Source: Paenibacillus sp. J23TS9 (GTDB taxonomy: Bacteria; Bacillota; Bacilli; Paenibacillales; Paenibacillaceae). Taken from it: DNA of 64,000 nucleotides. A program made the position numbers and the translations under genes. The notes beneath the pieces are model-generated. The model did no database searches. It was not told the origin of the DNA and saw nothing but the letters and a program-made list of their open reading frames with translations. Where the stretch lies: positions 1,302,001 through 1,366,000 of the forward strand of contig NZ_BOSG01000001.1 of NCBI RefSeq assembly GCF_018403225.1. The letters run 5' to 3'. This document shows positions 24,224-33,021 of the stretch, piece by piece (within the stretch, counting starts at the first letter, position 1; the number at the start of each line of letters is the position of its first letter).

Positions 24224-25756
24224 TTAAGCTTCCTCATTGACCAGAACCTTTTTGCCTTTGAGCTTCAGGACCAGCGGTATTGTAATCCACAGTAATCCGA
24301 TGAAGAGAAAGGCAAGCGAAATGGGCTTTTGCAGAAAAATCATGAAGTCACCGTTCGAGATGGTCAACGCGCGCCGCATATTGTTCTCCATCATCGGTCC
24401 CAAGATCAGGCCGAGCACAAGCGGAGCGAGCGGAAAGTCATTTTTGGATAGAATGTACCCCGCTAAACCGCAGCCCATAATGAGCACGAGATCAAAGGTG
24501 GAATACTGCACCGCATACACGCCAAAAACCGAAAATACGATAATGAGAGGAATCAAGTATTTCGAAGGTGTTTCAATCACCTTGGCGAACAGCTTCACCA
24601 GCGGCATATTCAAAACGAGCAGCATCAGGTTGCCGACGAACATGCTAGCGATAACACCCCAAGCCAGCTGCGGATGATCTTGAAATAGCAAGGGACCTGG
24701 CTGCACGTTGTACATGATGAATGCCCCCATCAGGATCGCCGTCGTCCCCGAGGAAGGAATGCCTAGGCTGAGAAGCGGTATCATGGCTCCGCCGGACGCG
24801 GCATTGTTCGCCGATTCGGGAGAGGCGACGCCTTCTATGGCGCCCGTGCCGAACTTCTCTGGATTTTTGCTTATTTTTTTCTCTACGATGTACGCAAAGA
24901 ACGAAGCCAGAATGGCACCCGCTCCCGGCAGTAACCCAATAAAGAAGCCCAGAATAGAGCCGCGTGCAATCGGTGCTGCACTGTCCTTCATATCCTGTTT
25001 AGTCGGCAAAATACGGTTGATCTTGGCGATCTCCCCTTCATTGCTTTCCCTCTCGAGAATCGTCTTGAACACTTCGCCAACCGCGAACATGCCGACGGCA
25101 ATCGTTAGAAACTCCAGACCCTGGTACAGCTCCGGGATGCCAAAAGTAAAGCGCTCCACGCCGGAGACGTTATCGATGCCGATCGTCGCAAGCAGCAATC
25201 CCATGGCAGTCATTATCAGCGCCTTTACCATGGATTTACCAGCAAGTCCACTGATGGCAAGCAGTCCCAGCACCATCAAAGAGAAATACTCTGCCGGCCC
25301 GAATTTGATCGCAACAGCGGATAACGGCCGTGCGAGGAAAATCAACCCGATGAGCGAGATGATACCTGCGGCGAAGGAACCAATCGCGGAAATTGCGAGC
25401 GCTGCCCCTGCCCGACCCTGCTTCGCCATCTGATAGCCGTCCAGCGTCGTCACGACAGAGGAGGACTCTCCTGGCGTATTCAATAAAATCGAGGTTGTCG
25501 AACCCCCATACATTGCCCCGTAATAGACGCCGGCCAACAATATAATCGAACTTGTTGCCGCCTCTTCTGGTGACAATCCGGAAGTCATCGTTGCGGTAAT
25601 AGGAATAAGCAGTGCTACCCCGCTCATGGGTCCGATGCCAGGCAGTACGCCAACCACAGTGCCGATTAGTACACCTAAGAACACAAACACCAGATTATGC
25701 CACTGCATCGCCGTGCCCAAGCCATGAAGCAAATATTCAATCGTGCTCACTGCCAT
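24224..25756 (-). CDS. tctA: tripartite tricarboxylate transporter, large permease TctA
   Basis: 510 residues, about 12 helices. Signatures: GTVVGVLPGIGPMSGVALLI and YGGSTTSILLNTPGESSSVV near the N-terminus, then GFFIGLLPGAGAILASFFAY and SLGIPSSGTTAILMGAF in the second repeat. TctA forms the transport path of the periplasmic-binding-protein-dependent tricarboxylate carriers driven by ion gradients. Preceded by tctB (11 bp) and followed by terC. Confidence 0.95.
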   Translation of the reverse strand: MAVSTIEYLLHGLGTAMQWHNLVFVFLGVLIGTVVGVLPGIGPMSGVALLIPITATMTSGLSPEEAATSSIILLAGVYYGAMYGGSTTSILLNTPGESSSVVTTLDGYQMAKQGRAGAALAISAIGSFAAGIISLIGLIFLARPLSAVAIKFGPAEYFSLMVLGLLAISGLAGKSMVKALIMTAMGLLLATIGIDNVSGVERFTFGIPELYQGLEFLTIAVGMFAVGEVFKTILERESNEGEIAKINRILPTKQDMKDSAAPIARGSILGFFIGLLPGAGAILASFFAYIVEKKISKNPEKFGTGAIEGVASPESANNAASGGAMIPLLSLGIPSSGTTAILMGAFIMYNVQPGPLLFQDHPQLAWGVIASMFVGNLMLLVLNMPLVKLFAKVIETPSKYLIPLIIVFSVFGVYAVQYSTFDLVLIMGCGLAGYILSKNDFPLAPLVLGLILGPMMENNMRRALTISNGDFMIFLQKPISLAFLFIGLLWITIPLVLKLKGKKVLVNEEA

Positions 25757-25767
25757 AACCCCCTAAA

Positions 25768-26223
25768 TTAGAATAACCAAGCTGGAAAACCGGGAAGGGA
25801 ACCATCCAGCACGTTGACGTACAGAAAATAAACGCCGTACGAGAAGCAGGCGGAAATCAGAAGGGACATCCACATCCTGCCTCTCTGCATGGTTTGAAAA
25901 CCGATCAACAAAAACAGGAATGTCGAAATGACGAATCCGATATCCTCAAGAAATAAGGCATACAGCAATGCTGCTGCGAAAATGATGCCGAATCGCTTGT
26001 AATCCAGCTTTTCCTTGCTTTCCTGCTTCTGTTGCTTTCGGAAAGTGTCATAGACGAGTTTTGCGCTAAGCAGCGTAAGGAAACCGCCGAGAAACAGGGG
26101 GAAAATATTCGCTCCGACGTTGCTGCCATAAGCGCTCGTTGCAATGCCCCTGCTTCCAATGACGAAAGCGATGCCGATCGCGCCGAATACAATTCCGGCG
26201 TAACGGTCAAATGAATGATTCAT
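25768..26223 (-). CDS. tctB: tripartite tricarboxylate transporter small subunit TctB
   Basis: 151 residues with four hydrophobic helices (for example IVFGAIGIAFVIGSRGI and FGIIFAAALLYALFLEDIGF), the size and pattern of TctB. AGGAGAGA precedes the ATG. Lies between tctC (62 bp) and tctA (11 bp); works as the small membrane partner of TctA. Confidence 0.9.
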   Translation of the reverse strand: MNHSFDRYAGIVFGAIGIAFVIGSRGIATSAYGSNVGANIFPLFLGGFLTLLSAKLVYDTFRKQQKQESKEKLDYKRFGIIFAAALLYALFLEDIGFVISTFLFLLIGFQTMQRGRMWMSLLISACFSYGVYFLYVNVLDGSLPGFPAWLF

Positions 26224-26285
26224 GGATCCATCTCTCCTTTGTAAGCATCAGGGGAGAAGCACATTCTCCTTCTCCCCCTAGGGAT

Positions 26286-27320
26286 TTACTTCTGCATTCC
26301 CAGGGCGGTCAGCATCTCTTGCAGCTGCTTCTCCTGCTCAACGAGGAATCCTTTGAAGTCATCTGCGTTCTTGTAATCGTTCTGCCAGTTATTGGCGTTC
26401 ATTTCGCTTGCCCATTCCTTGGACTCTGTCATCTTTTTGAGTGCGTTTTCCCAGTAAGCCTTGGCGACCGCACTCATCTCTTTAGGCCCAAAAATACCAC
26501 GCCAAATCAGGAATTCGGCATCGACTCCCTGCTCTTTCATAGTCGGCACGTCTTTGAGTGTGCCGCCTAGCCGTTCAGGAGCAGCGACCGCAAGCACTTT
26601 GATCTTGCCGGCCTTCAAATATTGATCCAGGGATGACGCGTCCGTCCCGAGCACATCTGCGTTGCCGCCCAACAGCGCGGTCAGTGCTTCACCGCCGCCG
26701 TCATAAGAGACATACTTTATGCTTTTGGGATCAATGCCATACTTGAACGCAGGCAAAATGGAGACGAGATGGTCCATGGAACCCGGGGCGGATCCACCCG
26801 CTACCGTAAAATTCTTCGGATTGGCCTTCAGGTCTTCAAGAAGGCTTTTCAGGTCGTTATATTTCGAATTGGCCGCGACCGCGATCGCGCCATAATCCTT
26901 TGTCAGCTGCGCTAGCGGCGTAGTATCCTGATAACCGTAAGGCGAGTTCCCTTCCTTCTTCAGGTTGTTAATCAAAATGGGAGGCGAACTGACGAACAGC
27001 TTATAATTATCCTTGGTGTCTTTGGTCGCGTACTCAGCCATGAAAACGGCTCCACCACCACCGGGCTTGTTCTCAACCGTGATCGCTTTACTTGTGATCT
27101 TTGTTTCTGAAAGGACCTTCGAGATCGTGCGCGCCGTCATATCCCAGCCACCGCCGGCCCCAGACGGTGCCACTAGCGTCAGCGCCTTATCTGGATAATT
27201 TGATCCTTTGGAGGCTGCCCGGTCTTTGCTTCCACTGGCACTTCCGCATCCAACAAGACTGATGACCAAAAGAGCTGCAGGTGCCATTTTCCATACTTTT
27301 GACATCATTTTTTTATTCAT
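26286..27320 (-). CDS. tctC: tripartite tricarboxylate transporter substrate-binding lipoprotein TctC
   Basis: About 344 residues from ATG 27320 (AAAGGGGAG 7 nt upstream). Lipobox LVGC, then the Bug/TctC plan: YPDKALTLVAPSGAGGGWDM, ENKPGGGGAVFMAEYA, GGSAPGSMDHL and NADVLGTDASS. These proteins capture carboxylates such as citrate or tricarballylate outside the membrane. First gene of the operon, divergent from the sensor kinase. Confidence 0.95.
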   Translation of the reverse strand: MNKKMMSKVWKMAPAALLVISLVGCGSASGSKDRAASKGSNYPDKALTLVAPSGAGGGWDMTARTISKVLSETKITSKAITVENKPGGGGAVFMAEYATKDTKDNYKLFVSSPPILINNLKKEGNSPYGYQDTTPLAQLTKDYGAIAVAANSKYNDLKSLLEDLKANPKNFTVAGGSAPGSMDHLVSILPAFKYGIDPKSIKYVSYDGGGEALTALLGGNADVLGTDASSLDQYLKAGKIKVLAVAAPERLGGTLKDVPTMKEQGVDAEFLIWRGIFGPKEMSAVAKAYWENALKKMTESKEWASEMNANNWQNDYKNADDFKGFLVEQEKQLQEMLTALGMQK

Positions 27321-27355
27321 TTTCAAACTCCCCTTTGAGTTAAAATGTTATTTTG

Positions 27356-27421
27356 TATGCGCTTACATTAATCGCCTTCATAATAACATCCATCTGCGGA
27401 TTAGAAAATGATATGCGCATA
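27356..27421. promoter_or_regulatory. candidate response-regulator sites between tctC and the kinase gene
   Basis: TATGCGCTTA (27356-27365) and the perfect palindrome TATGCGCATA (27412-27421) are repeated about 56 bp apart in the divergent intergenic region. Their repetition and position suggest binding sites for the adjacent response regulator; not otherwise supported. Confidence 0.35.
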
Positions 27422-27530
27422 AAGGATAAAAACATCATTGTGCGAATTTTGATCATTTTGTTCACGAAAAACACGGGACATTTTCGGTCAAACTTTATGC
27501 TACAATAGGAGCAAAAAATAGGGGGCTCTC

Positions 27531-29168
27531 ATGAAGCTGCAGACGAAGCTCATTCTCATCATTTGTTCCCTTTTAACGTTCATCATTCTAAGTTTGAGCG
27601 GCATTTACTACATTGTCATCACAAACGTCTTCGATGACCAAATCGGCGAGCGGGCGCTCAAGGTTGCCGAGACCGTCGCCATCATGCCGGAAATCCGAAG
27701 AGCCTTCAGCGATCCTGATCCCTCCCGCATCATTCAGCCGATTTCTGAAAGCGTACGCATAAAAACGAATGCACAGTATATCGTCGTGGGTAACCGGGAA
27801 GGAATCCGCTATTCGCATCCGATCCCCGACCGTATCGGCAAATACATGGTTGGTGGTGACAACGGCCCAGTGCTGGAGGGGCAAGCGATCATCTCTAGGG
27901 CTACCGGCTCCATGGGTCCCTCCATTCGGGGTAAGGCGCCGGTGCTCGATGCGGCAGGGAATGTCATCGGCATCGTCTCCGTTGGTTTTTTGAACGATAA
28001 CATCGACCGGATCAACGACACATACCAGCATGGGATAGTCATCCTTTCTTTAGTAAGCCTCGCAGTCGGTGCAGGCGGTGCCGTATTGATCGCGCAGAGC
28101 GTCAGACGTTCTACGCATGGGCTTGAGCCAAAAGAAATTGGCGTGTTGTACACCGAGAAAAAAGCGGTGCTCGAATCGATCCGTGAAGGCATCCTTGCCG
28201 TTAATCAGCAGGGTATGGTTACCTCCGCCAATCGGTTTGCCCTGCAGCTGCTTCAGATCGGCGAAAATGAAAAGATCCTAGGCAAACACATAGGGGATAT
28301 CCTTCCCAATACGAGGCTTCCCGAGGTCATGCGCAGTGGCGAAGCGGAGTTTGATCGCGAAATGGTCATTGGTGATCACGAAGTCGTGGTCAACCGGGTT
28401 CCGATTACGGATCGCCAAAACCGCGTAACTGGAGCCGTATCGAGTTTCCGCAGTAAGTCGGAGCTTTACAGGCTGGCAGAAGAGCTGTCGCAGGTTAAAC
28501 GGTTCGCAGACTCACTCCGGGCTCAGACGCATGAATATTCCAATAAGCTGTATGTGATCTCGGGATTGATTCAGCTCGAATCCTATCAGGAGGCCGTAGA
28601 TCTCATCAACCGCGAAGTAAAGGTTCATCAAAGCCTGATCCAGTTCATCATGAGGGAAATCCCAGATCCAGTAATCGGGGGTTTGCTGATTGGAAAGTAT
28701 AACCACGCGCAGGAGCTGAAGCTCAATTTTGAAATTGATTACGAGAGCTCGTTCCGGGATATCCCGGACCACATGGATCGGAGCCTGCTCGTTACTATAA
28801 TAGGAAACCTGATCGACAACGCGATGGAAGCCGTGCTCGCACGAGAAGATTTGCTTGAACATACAGGGACGGTAACTCTGCTGTTAACGGATTTAGGTCA
28901 GGATCTGATTATCGATTGTGAGGATAACGGTGTCGGGATCCCGGGGAAATACAACAAGTCTATTTATGATAAAGGCTTCTCCAGCAAGCAAGGGGAGCAT
29001 CGGGGCATCGGTCTTGCCCTTGTGGTCCACGCCGTAAACAAGTTATGCGGGTACATCACATTCAGCAATTCTGGAACCGGTACCGTCTTCACAGTAGCCA
29101 TTCCCAAACAGAGTTCCGAAGGAAAGGAGTTCATTCATGGAGACATCTCATCAGAACGGAACCATTGA
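27531..29168 (+). CDS. sensor histidine kinase, CitA/DcuS type
   Basis: 545 residues. Two membrane helices (about 7-28 and 175-195) flank an extracellular sCache/CitA-like domain with GIRYSHPIPDRIGKYMVGGD. A PAS domain (ILAVNQQGMVTSANRFALQL) leads to the kinase core: phosphorylation site RAQTHEYSNKLYVISGLIQL, N-box NLIDNAMEAV, and DNGVGIPGKY with GIGLALV. Senses external carboxylates, by analogy with citrate and C4-dicarboxylate sensors. Overlaps the response regulator gene by 32 bp and is divergent from tctCBA, which it presumably induces. Confidence 0.92.
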   Translation: MKLQTKLILIICSLLTFIILSLSGIYYIVITNVFDDQIGERALKVAETVAIMPEIRRAFSDPDPSRIIQPISESVRIKTNAQYIVVGNREGIRYSHPIPDRIGKYMVGGDNGPVLEGQAIISRATGSMGPSIRGKAPVLDAAGNVIGIVSVGFLNDNIDRINDTYQHGIVILSLVSLAVGAGGAVLIAQSVRRSTHGLEPKEIGVLYTEKKAVLESIREGILAVNQQGMVTSANRFALQLLQIGENEKILGKHIGDILPNTRLPEVMRSGEAEFDREMVIGDHEVVVNRVPITDRQNRVTGAVSSFRSKSELYRLAEELSQVKRFADSLRAQTHEYSNKLYVISGLIQLESYQEAVDLINREVKVHQSLIQFIMREIPDPVIGGLLIGKYNHAQELKLNFEIDYESSFRDIPDHMDRSLLVTIIGNLIDNAMEAVLAREDLLEHTGTVTLLLTDLGQDLIIDCEDNGVGIPGKYNKSIYDKGFSSKQGEHRGIGLALVVHAVNKLCGYITFSNSGTGTVFTVAIPKQSSEGKEFIHGDISSERNH

Positions 29169-29853
29169 CGTATTGATCGTGGAAGATGACGTGAAAATAG
29201 CTGAAATCAATCGACGTTTCATTGAGCAGGTGCCGGGATTTAAGGTCGTGGGAATCGCCACGGATGAAATGCAGGCCAAAACGCAGCTGGAAGTGTTGGA
29301 GCCAGGGCTTGTGCTGCTCGATATTTATCTCCCCCGCGTCAGCGGACTGGAATTGCTGCTGTATATCCGCCAGAAATACCGGAGCACGGATGTCATTATG
29401 ATCACAGCAGCAAGGGAAATCGAGCCAGTAGGTGAAGCGATCCGTAGTGGGGCTTTCGACTACTTGATGAAGCCGCTCGTATTTGACCGATTGAAGGAAA
29501 CGCTTCAGCGCTACGCTCTATTCCATCAAGAGCTTCTCAGGCTAGGTAGGGCAGGCAGCATCGGCCAAAACGATGTTGACCGACTCCTGTCCGGAGCGGC
29601 TAAGTCCGAGGCAGTTCCTGATTCTGGATCGCTTCCCAAGGGAATCGATCGATTGACACTCGAAAAGGTTATTCATACTATCTCCCATGTCGGCGAAGCA
29701 CACACCGCGCACCAAATCGCGAGAATGATCGGCATCAGCCGCTCCACCAGCCGAAGATATTTAGAACATCTGGTCGGAGTTGGCATTGTGCATGCTGACC
29801 TCTCCTATGGCCTGGTCGGACGTCCGGAACGCGTATATAGGAGCAAAGGATAA
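29137..29853 (+). CDS. response regulator, CitB/DcuR type
   Basis: 238 residues. Receiver domain with acidic pocket VEDD, phosphoacceptor Asp62 in LLDIYLPRVSG and lysine in YLMKPL; a C-terminal winged-helix output domain with THTAHQIARMIGISRSTSRR. AAAGGAG lies inside the kinase gene just before the ATG. Cognate partner of the overlapping kinase; likely activates tctCBA. Confidence 0.93.
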   Translation: METSHQNGTIDVLIVEDDVKIAEINRRFIEQVPGFKVVGIATDEMQAKTQLEVLEPGLVLLDIYLPRVSGLELLLYIRQKYRSTDVIMITAAREIEPVGEAIRSGAFDYLMKPLVFDRLKETLQRYALFHQELLRLGRAGSIGQNDVDRLLSGAAKSEAVPDSGSLPKGIDRLTLEKVIHTISHVGEAHTAHQIARMIGISRSTSRRYLEHLVGVGIVHADLSYGLVGRPERVYRSKG

Positions 29854-30178
29854 CTCAGGTACCTGCTGGACAGTAGATATGTCTTAACACCTGCATATTG
29901 GGTTTGTTCCTTTTATTTATCAGATAGTTAAATACTATGGGGAATGCCTCAATTTTGAAGCTTTTTTAACCGTTGTTCTGCTCATGGATCATCAACGTGA
30001 TGGGTATATCGGTGCAAATAAACTGATCCACAGGATATATGCGATCTTAACAAAGTAAAAAACTTTCCGCTTAGACTAAATAGGGGTACCGCCAACATTT
30101 TAACGAAAATATGCGCTAAGCGAAGTGCGTCCGACTTGGCGTTTCTCCTTACTCTAAGCTCAAACGACACGATCACCC
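29854..30178. other. no recognisable gene
   Basis: Only short frames on both strands; none coding-like enough to call. Confidence 0.35.
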
Positions 30179-30286
30179 GACAATTGAATTAGACTGACTC
30201 GTAAAAAGCAGTGACGGACTAGGAACTCGAAAGACCTAGACTGCCGCTGCTTTTATTGTGCTAACGTCTTCCGTTTAGCGTGATGA
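30179..30286 (-). repeat. cassette boundary module with hairpin
   Basis: M2-like GCTAACGTCTTCCGTTTAGC (30260-30279), a long imperfect hairpin between AAAAGCAG (30203) and CTGCTTTT (30254), and a weak M1-like CCGACAATTGAATTAG at 30179-30193. Confidence 0.45.
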
Positions 30287-30409
30287 CCTCACCTGTCATT
30301 TATGGAAGGGATCTCCGCACTGACTGTAACGGCAAATTTTTAAGGCCACTCCTTGCGGAATGGCCCTTACTTTCATATATTGAACGATCTTTTCCGTAAA
30401 ACGTTGATT

Positions 30410-30784
30410 CTAGTCTCTCGATTCATAGTAATTGATCGGCCGGATCTCAATCCCCCATCCAAACTGCTCGCCCGATGCCACTTGTACAGTTGGATGTAAG
30501 GAAGCAATCCGGATCGCTTCCTCCATGTCCCGTGCTTCTATGAGAAAAGCACTACCGATCATCTCCTTCGTTTCGATAAAAGGACCGTCCATAACCTTCA
30601 CTTTCCCATTCGCCCGCCGCAAGCATTTCGTTTCGGATGCGAGACCAGCATCAATAATCATTTGGCCGCTCTTGTAGAAATTTTCTAGGTGGGGCGGACA
30701 TTCGTTCATTATAACATCAGTCTCATCCTTTGGGCGGGCATCCATTTTATCTGACTCCAAGTAACCCAAGCACAGAAATTTCAT
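30410..30784 (-). CDS. YCII-related (DGPF domain) protein
   Basis: 124 residues from ATG 30784, chosen for its perfect AAAGGAG; the longer frame from 30817 has none. Contains the family landmarks MKFLCLGYLESDKM, the glycine-rich RRANGKVKVMDGPF and EAIRIASLHPTV. DGPF/YCII domains form a ferredoxin-like fold and often accompany extracytoplasmic sigma factors; none is nearby. Sits above a boundary module like other cassette genes. Enzymatic role unknown. Confidence 0.85.
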   Translation of the reverse strand: MKFLCLGYLESDKMDARPKDETDVIMNECPPHLENFYKSGQMIIDAGLASETKCLRRANGKVKVMDGPFIETKEMIGSAFLIEARDMEEAIRIASLHPTVQVASGEQFGWGIEIRPINYYESRD

Positions 30785-30829
30785 TTCTCCTTTAACCTGT
30801 GAGTTTGAAGCATTCATTCTTGCCTCTAT

Positions 30830-30905
30830 TTAATTGACGAAAGCTGTCACCAGGAACACTCCGACAAAGATGAGCAGGCTCCCAGCACGCCAAAAGTGAA
30901 CTTGA
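30830..30905 (-). pseudogene. 3' remnant of a membrane protein gene
   Basis: The minus frame ends GSLLIFVGVFLVTAFVN then TAA, a clear transmembrane helix, with nothing coherent upstream. Possibly the tail of a deleted membrane protein that preceded the YCII gene. Confidence 0.3.
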
Positions 30906-30982
30906 AAAGTCGAAGCAATTGAACCGGGAGATCGGGAGCTCGTTCAGATATTCTGTCTCGCTCCTACCAGAAACATTTTCTT

Positions 30983-31477
30983 CTATTCGGGGTAGTAGCT
31001 CAGAAAGAAGTTTGTATGGTTGTATAGCCTAGAAACTTGTCCTGATGCAGCATTGTCTGCATCGTGCCAAGCTACTATTTTGTGCATGCCTATTACTTCA
31101 AATGCAAATCTCATGACTTCATATGCGGTTTCCGTTACAATACCGATATTCCACCATCTTGAACCGATATAATAGCCCGAGTCGCAACGACATGACTTAT
31201 TTGATATATCAAGCAAATGAACTGAACCTATCACTTCATCTTCAAACTCAATCGCCCAACGGTAAAACTCGGGATTTTCGTATCCTGATATCCATTTGGT
31301 AAGCATTTCAGCCGTTTTTTCTAGCGATTCGTGGGTCTCCCACGACAAATATTTTGTCACTTGAACATCACTTGTCATGTTGTGGTATACCGAATGTTTA
31401 TCGTTCATTGTAAACTTACGTAAAACCAGCCATTTCGTTTTTATCGGAACTGTTCCTTTATGTATCAGCACAATCAA
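30983..31477 (-). CDS. GNAT acetyltransferase (RimJ/RimL type), C-terminus shortened
   Basis: 164 residues. N-terminal TKWLVLRKFTMNDKHSVYHN, acceptor-site WAIEFEDEVIGSVHLLDI and the acetyl-CoA loop region GYYIGSRWWNIGIVTETAYE followed by HKIVAWHDADNAASGQV. The family normally ends ...NxASxxVxEKxGFxxEG plus about 25 residues; here the sequence turns into SRLYNHTNFFLSYYPE, so the last strands are altered, probably by a frameshift. May be inactive. Located 17 bp downstream of the kinase-like gene. Confidence 0.75.
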   Translation of the reverse strand: MIVLIHKGTVPIKTKWLVLRKFTMNDKHSVYHNMTSDVQVTKYLSWETHESLEKTAEMLTKWISGYENPEFYRWAIEFEDEVIGSVHLLDISNKSCRCDSGYYIGSRWWNIGIVTETAYEVMRFAFEVIGMHKIVAWHDADNAASGQVSRLYNHTNFFLSYYPE

Positions 31478-31494
31478 TTTATCTACGGGCTTCT

Positions 31495-32490
31495 CTAGTT
31501 TGCTAAGCCTCTTTGATTGATTTCATAAAAAACCATTTTGCCATTAAGCAAGGATTTACAAAGTTCAATCAGACTTGGTATATGTTCACGTATCCATAGA
31601 TGCATTCCTTCATTGCTTACTCGAAATGCGTAGAGTTCGCATATTACCAAAAACATAAAATCTTCTAATTGTGCAATGTCTATCTCCCTTGAAATTATAT
31701 TTGTGTAGCCGGAAAGCAGATCATCCCGTAATTCACTTTTAGTAAATAGGACAGCAGAAGCTACATCCATTGCGTAATATCCAAATCCCGATATTCCAAA
31801 GTCAATGAATGAGATTCCCGATGATGTGCTAACTAGGTTGCTATGGTGAATGTCGGCATGGATGAATCCCCATGTTTCAGAATTTTTGCTCAACCCTTTC
31901 ATACGATCGGTTACCAGCGAAATTGTATTTTCAAGAAGTTTAAATTCCTCGGTGGTGATAATACCAATATTTTCGCCTGCTCGAAATTTGGTCAACATGT
32001 TATTAAGCCACTCTAGCTCATAATGGGGTCTTATAAAGTTCAAACCATGTTTGAAGCTCCTCGAAAACTGATGTAAATGTGCAATACGCTTCCCCAACGT
32101 AGTAACCATTTCCTCATTAGTGAAATCTATCTTGGTCATGGTTTCCCCTGCAATCCATCTCAAAACGGAACAATATACTTCTTGGCTTTCAATGACAATG
32201 TTTGTTACTAGTTCACCGTTTATATTTGGAACAGGGATTTGAACAGGAAATTCGGATTGAGATGACAAAGCTAACAAATATTCTAGCTCGGATTGAATTG
32301 CCTCACGCGTGTTTTGTACACCCTGCATGTTTTGTGTAATTGGTTTATGTATTCGTAACAAGTAAGTGTCTTCAGATTCCTTTTCTGTTACCTTAAAAGT
32401 AATGTTTTCATTATGGCGAATAAAATCCACAATAGGGTCTATAAAAGAATAGTTCAGTATAACTTCTTCAAAACACTTCGTATAATCCAT
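31495..32490 (-). CDS. aminoglycoside-phosphotransferase-like kinase
   Basis: 331 residues. APH/HSK2 kinase fold: catalytic loop GFIHADIHHSNL (Asp acting as base, Asn binding Mg) and the second metal site ISFIDFGISGFGYYAMDVAS. N-terminal nucleotide lobe ENITFKVTEKESEDTYLLRI. Members phosphorylate aminoglycosides, macrolides, choline, homoserine or sugars; this one is closest in pattern to the uncharacterised Bacillales group. A typical cassette-array cargo, with M1 about 150 nt upstream. Substrate cannot be assigned. Confidence 0.87.
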   Translation of the reverse strand: MDYTKCFEEVILNYSFIDPIVDFIRHNENITFKVTEKESEDTYLLRIHKPITQNMQGVQNTREAIQSELEYLLALSSQSEFPVQIPVPNINGELVTNIVIESQEVYCSVLRWIAGETMTKIDFTNEEMVTTLGKRIAHLHQFSRSFKHGLNFIRPHYELEWLNNMLTKFRAGENIGIITTEEFKLLENTISLVTDRMKGLSKNSETWGFIHADIHHSNLVSTSSGISFIDFGISGFGYYAMDVASAVLFTKSELRDDLLSGYTNIISREIDIAQLEDFMFLVICELYAFRVSNEGMHLWIREHIPSLIELCKSLLNGKMVFYEINQRGLAN

Positions 32491-32640
32491 AGAATGTCAC
32501 TCCTTAGCATAGTAAATTATCCTCACATGCTCAAACCACCTAAAACTGAAAGAAGATGCATACCCCTCTCCATTCTCACGTTACTCGGTTGAGGAGATTC
32601 TATATTACCACATATTGGATGATACATTCACTTGCTTCTG

Positions 32641-33000
32641 AACTAAACTGCCCTTTAGTTTAACAGCGACGAATTTTAAAAGAAAACCCGCCGCTGTCAA
32701 ATACTAAAAAAATCGTCGATAAAGTTCCCTCCGGCGCTCGCCGCGGAGTTGTGCGTAGATTTGCGTGGTTAAAGCCTTCTCATGACCGAGCATCCCCTGG
32801 ATGCAATCCAGAGGGGCACTGTTATCAAGGAGTTGGCACGTATAGGTATGCCGATATCGATGTGGGTATACATTCGCTTCAATCTCTCCTCGGATCTGCA
32901 AGCCGTTTTAATGCCCATCTAATCGTACCTAGTTTGCTTCTAAGGAGAGGTTTTAATCTGCATGATGTATTGAACTACCGTTCCCCGTTAGCGTAACATG
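32641..33000 (-). repeat. cassette boundary module enclosing a recombinase remnant
   Basis: M1 AAACTGCCCTTTAGTTTAA (32645-32663) and M2 GAACTACCGTTCCCCGTTAG (32972-32991). Between them, in place of a terminator hairpin, lies the tyrosine-recombinase fragment. Confidence 0.6.
32704..32938 (-). pseudogene. tyrosine recombinase C-terminal fragment
   Basis: The frame ending at 32704 reads PHRYRHTYTCQLLDNSAPLD then IQGMLGHEKALTTQIYAQLR and ends LYRRFF. It holds the catalytic R (in HRYRHT), H (LLGH-like GMLGHEK) and Tyr (QIYAQL) of phage-integrase-type recombinases. About 60 bp upstream, after one frameshift, LLRSKLGTIRWALKRLA continues the family. The N-terminal two thirds is gone. A second remnant of the same family is at 47473. 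Confidence 0.75.
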
Positions 33001-33021
33001 CAAGCCATTAATATGTCGTAA

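Noticed and set aside
24708..25433. Long plus-strand frame (241 codons) opposite tctA
   Set aside because: Antisense to the strongly conserved TctA; composition follows the codon structure of the minus strand.
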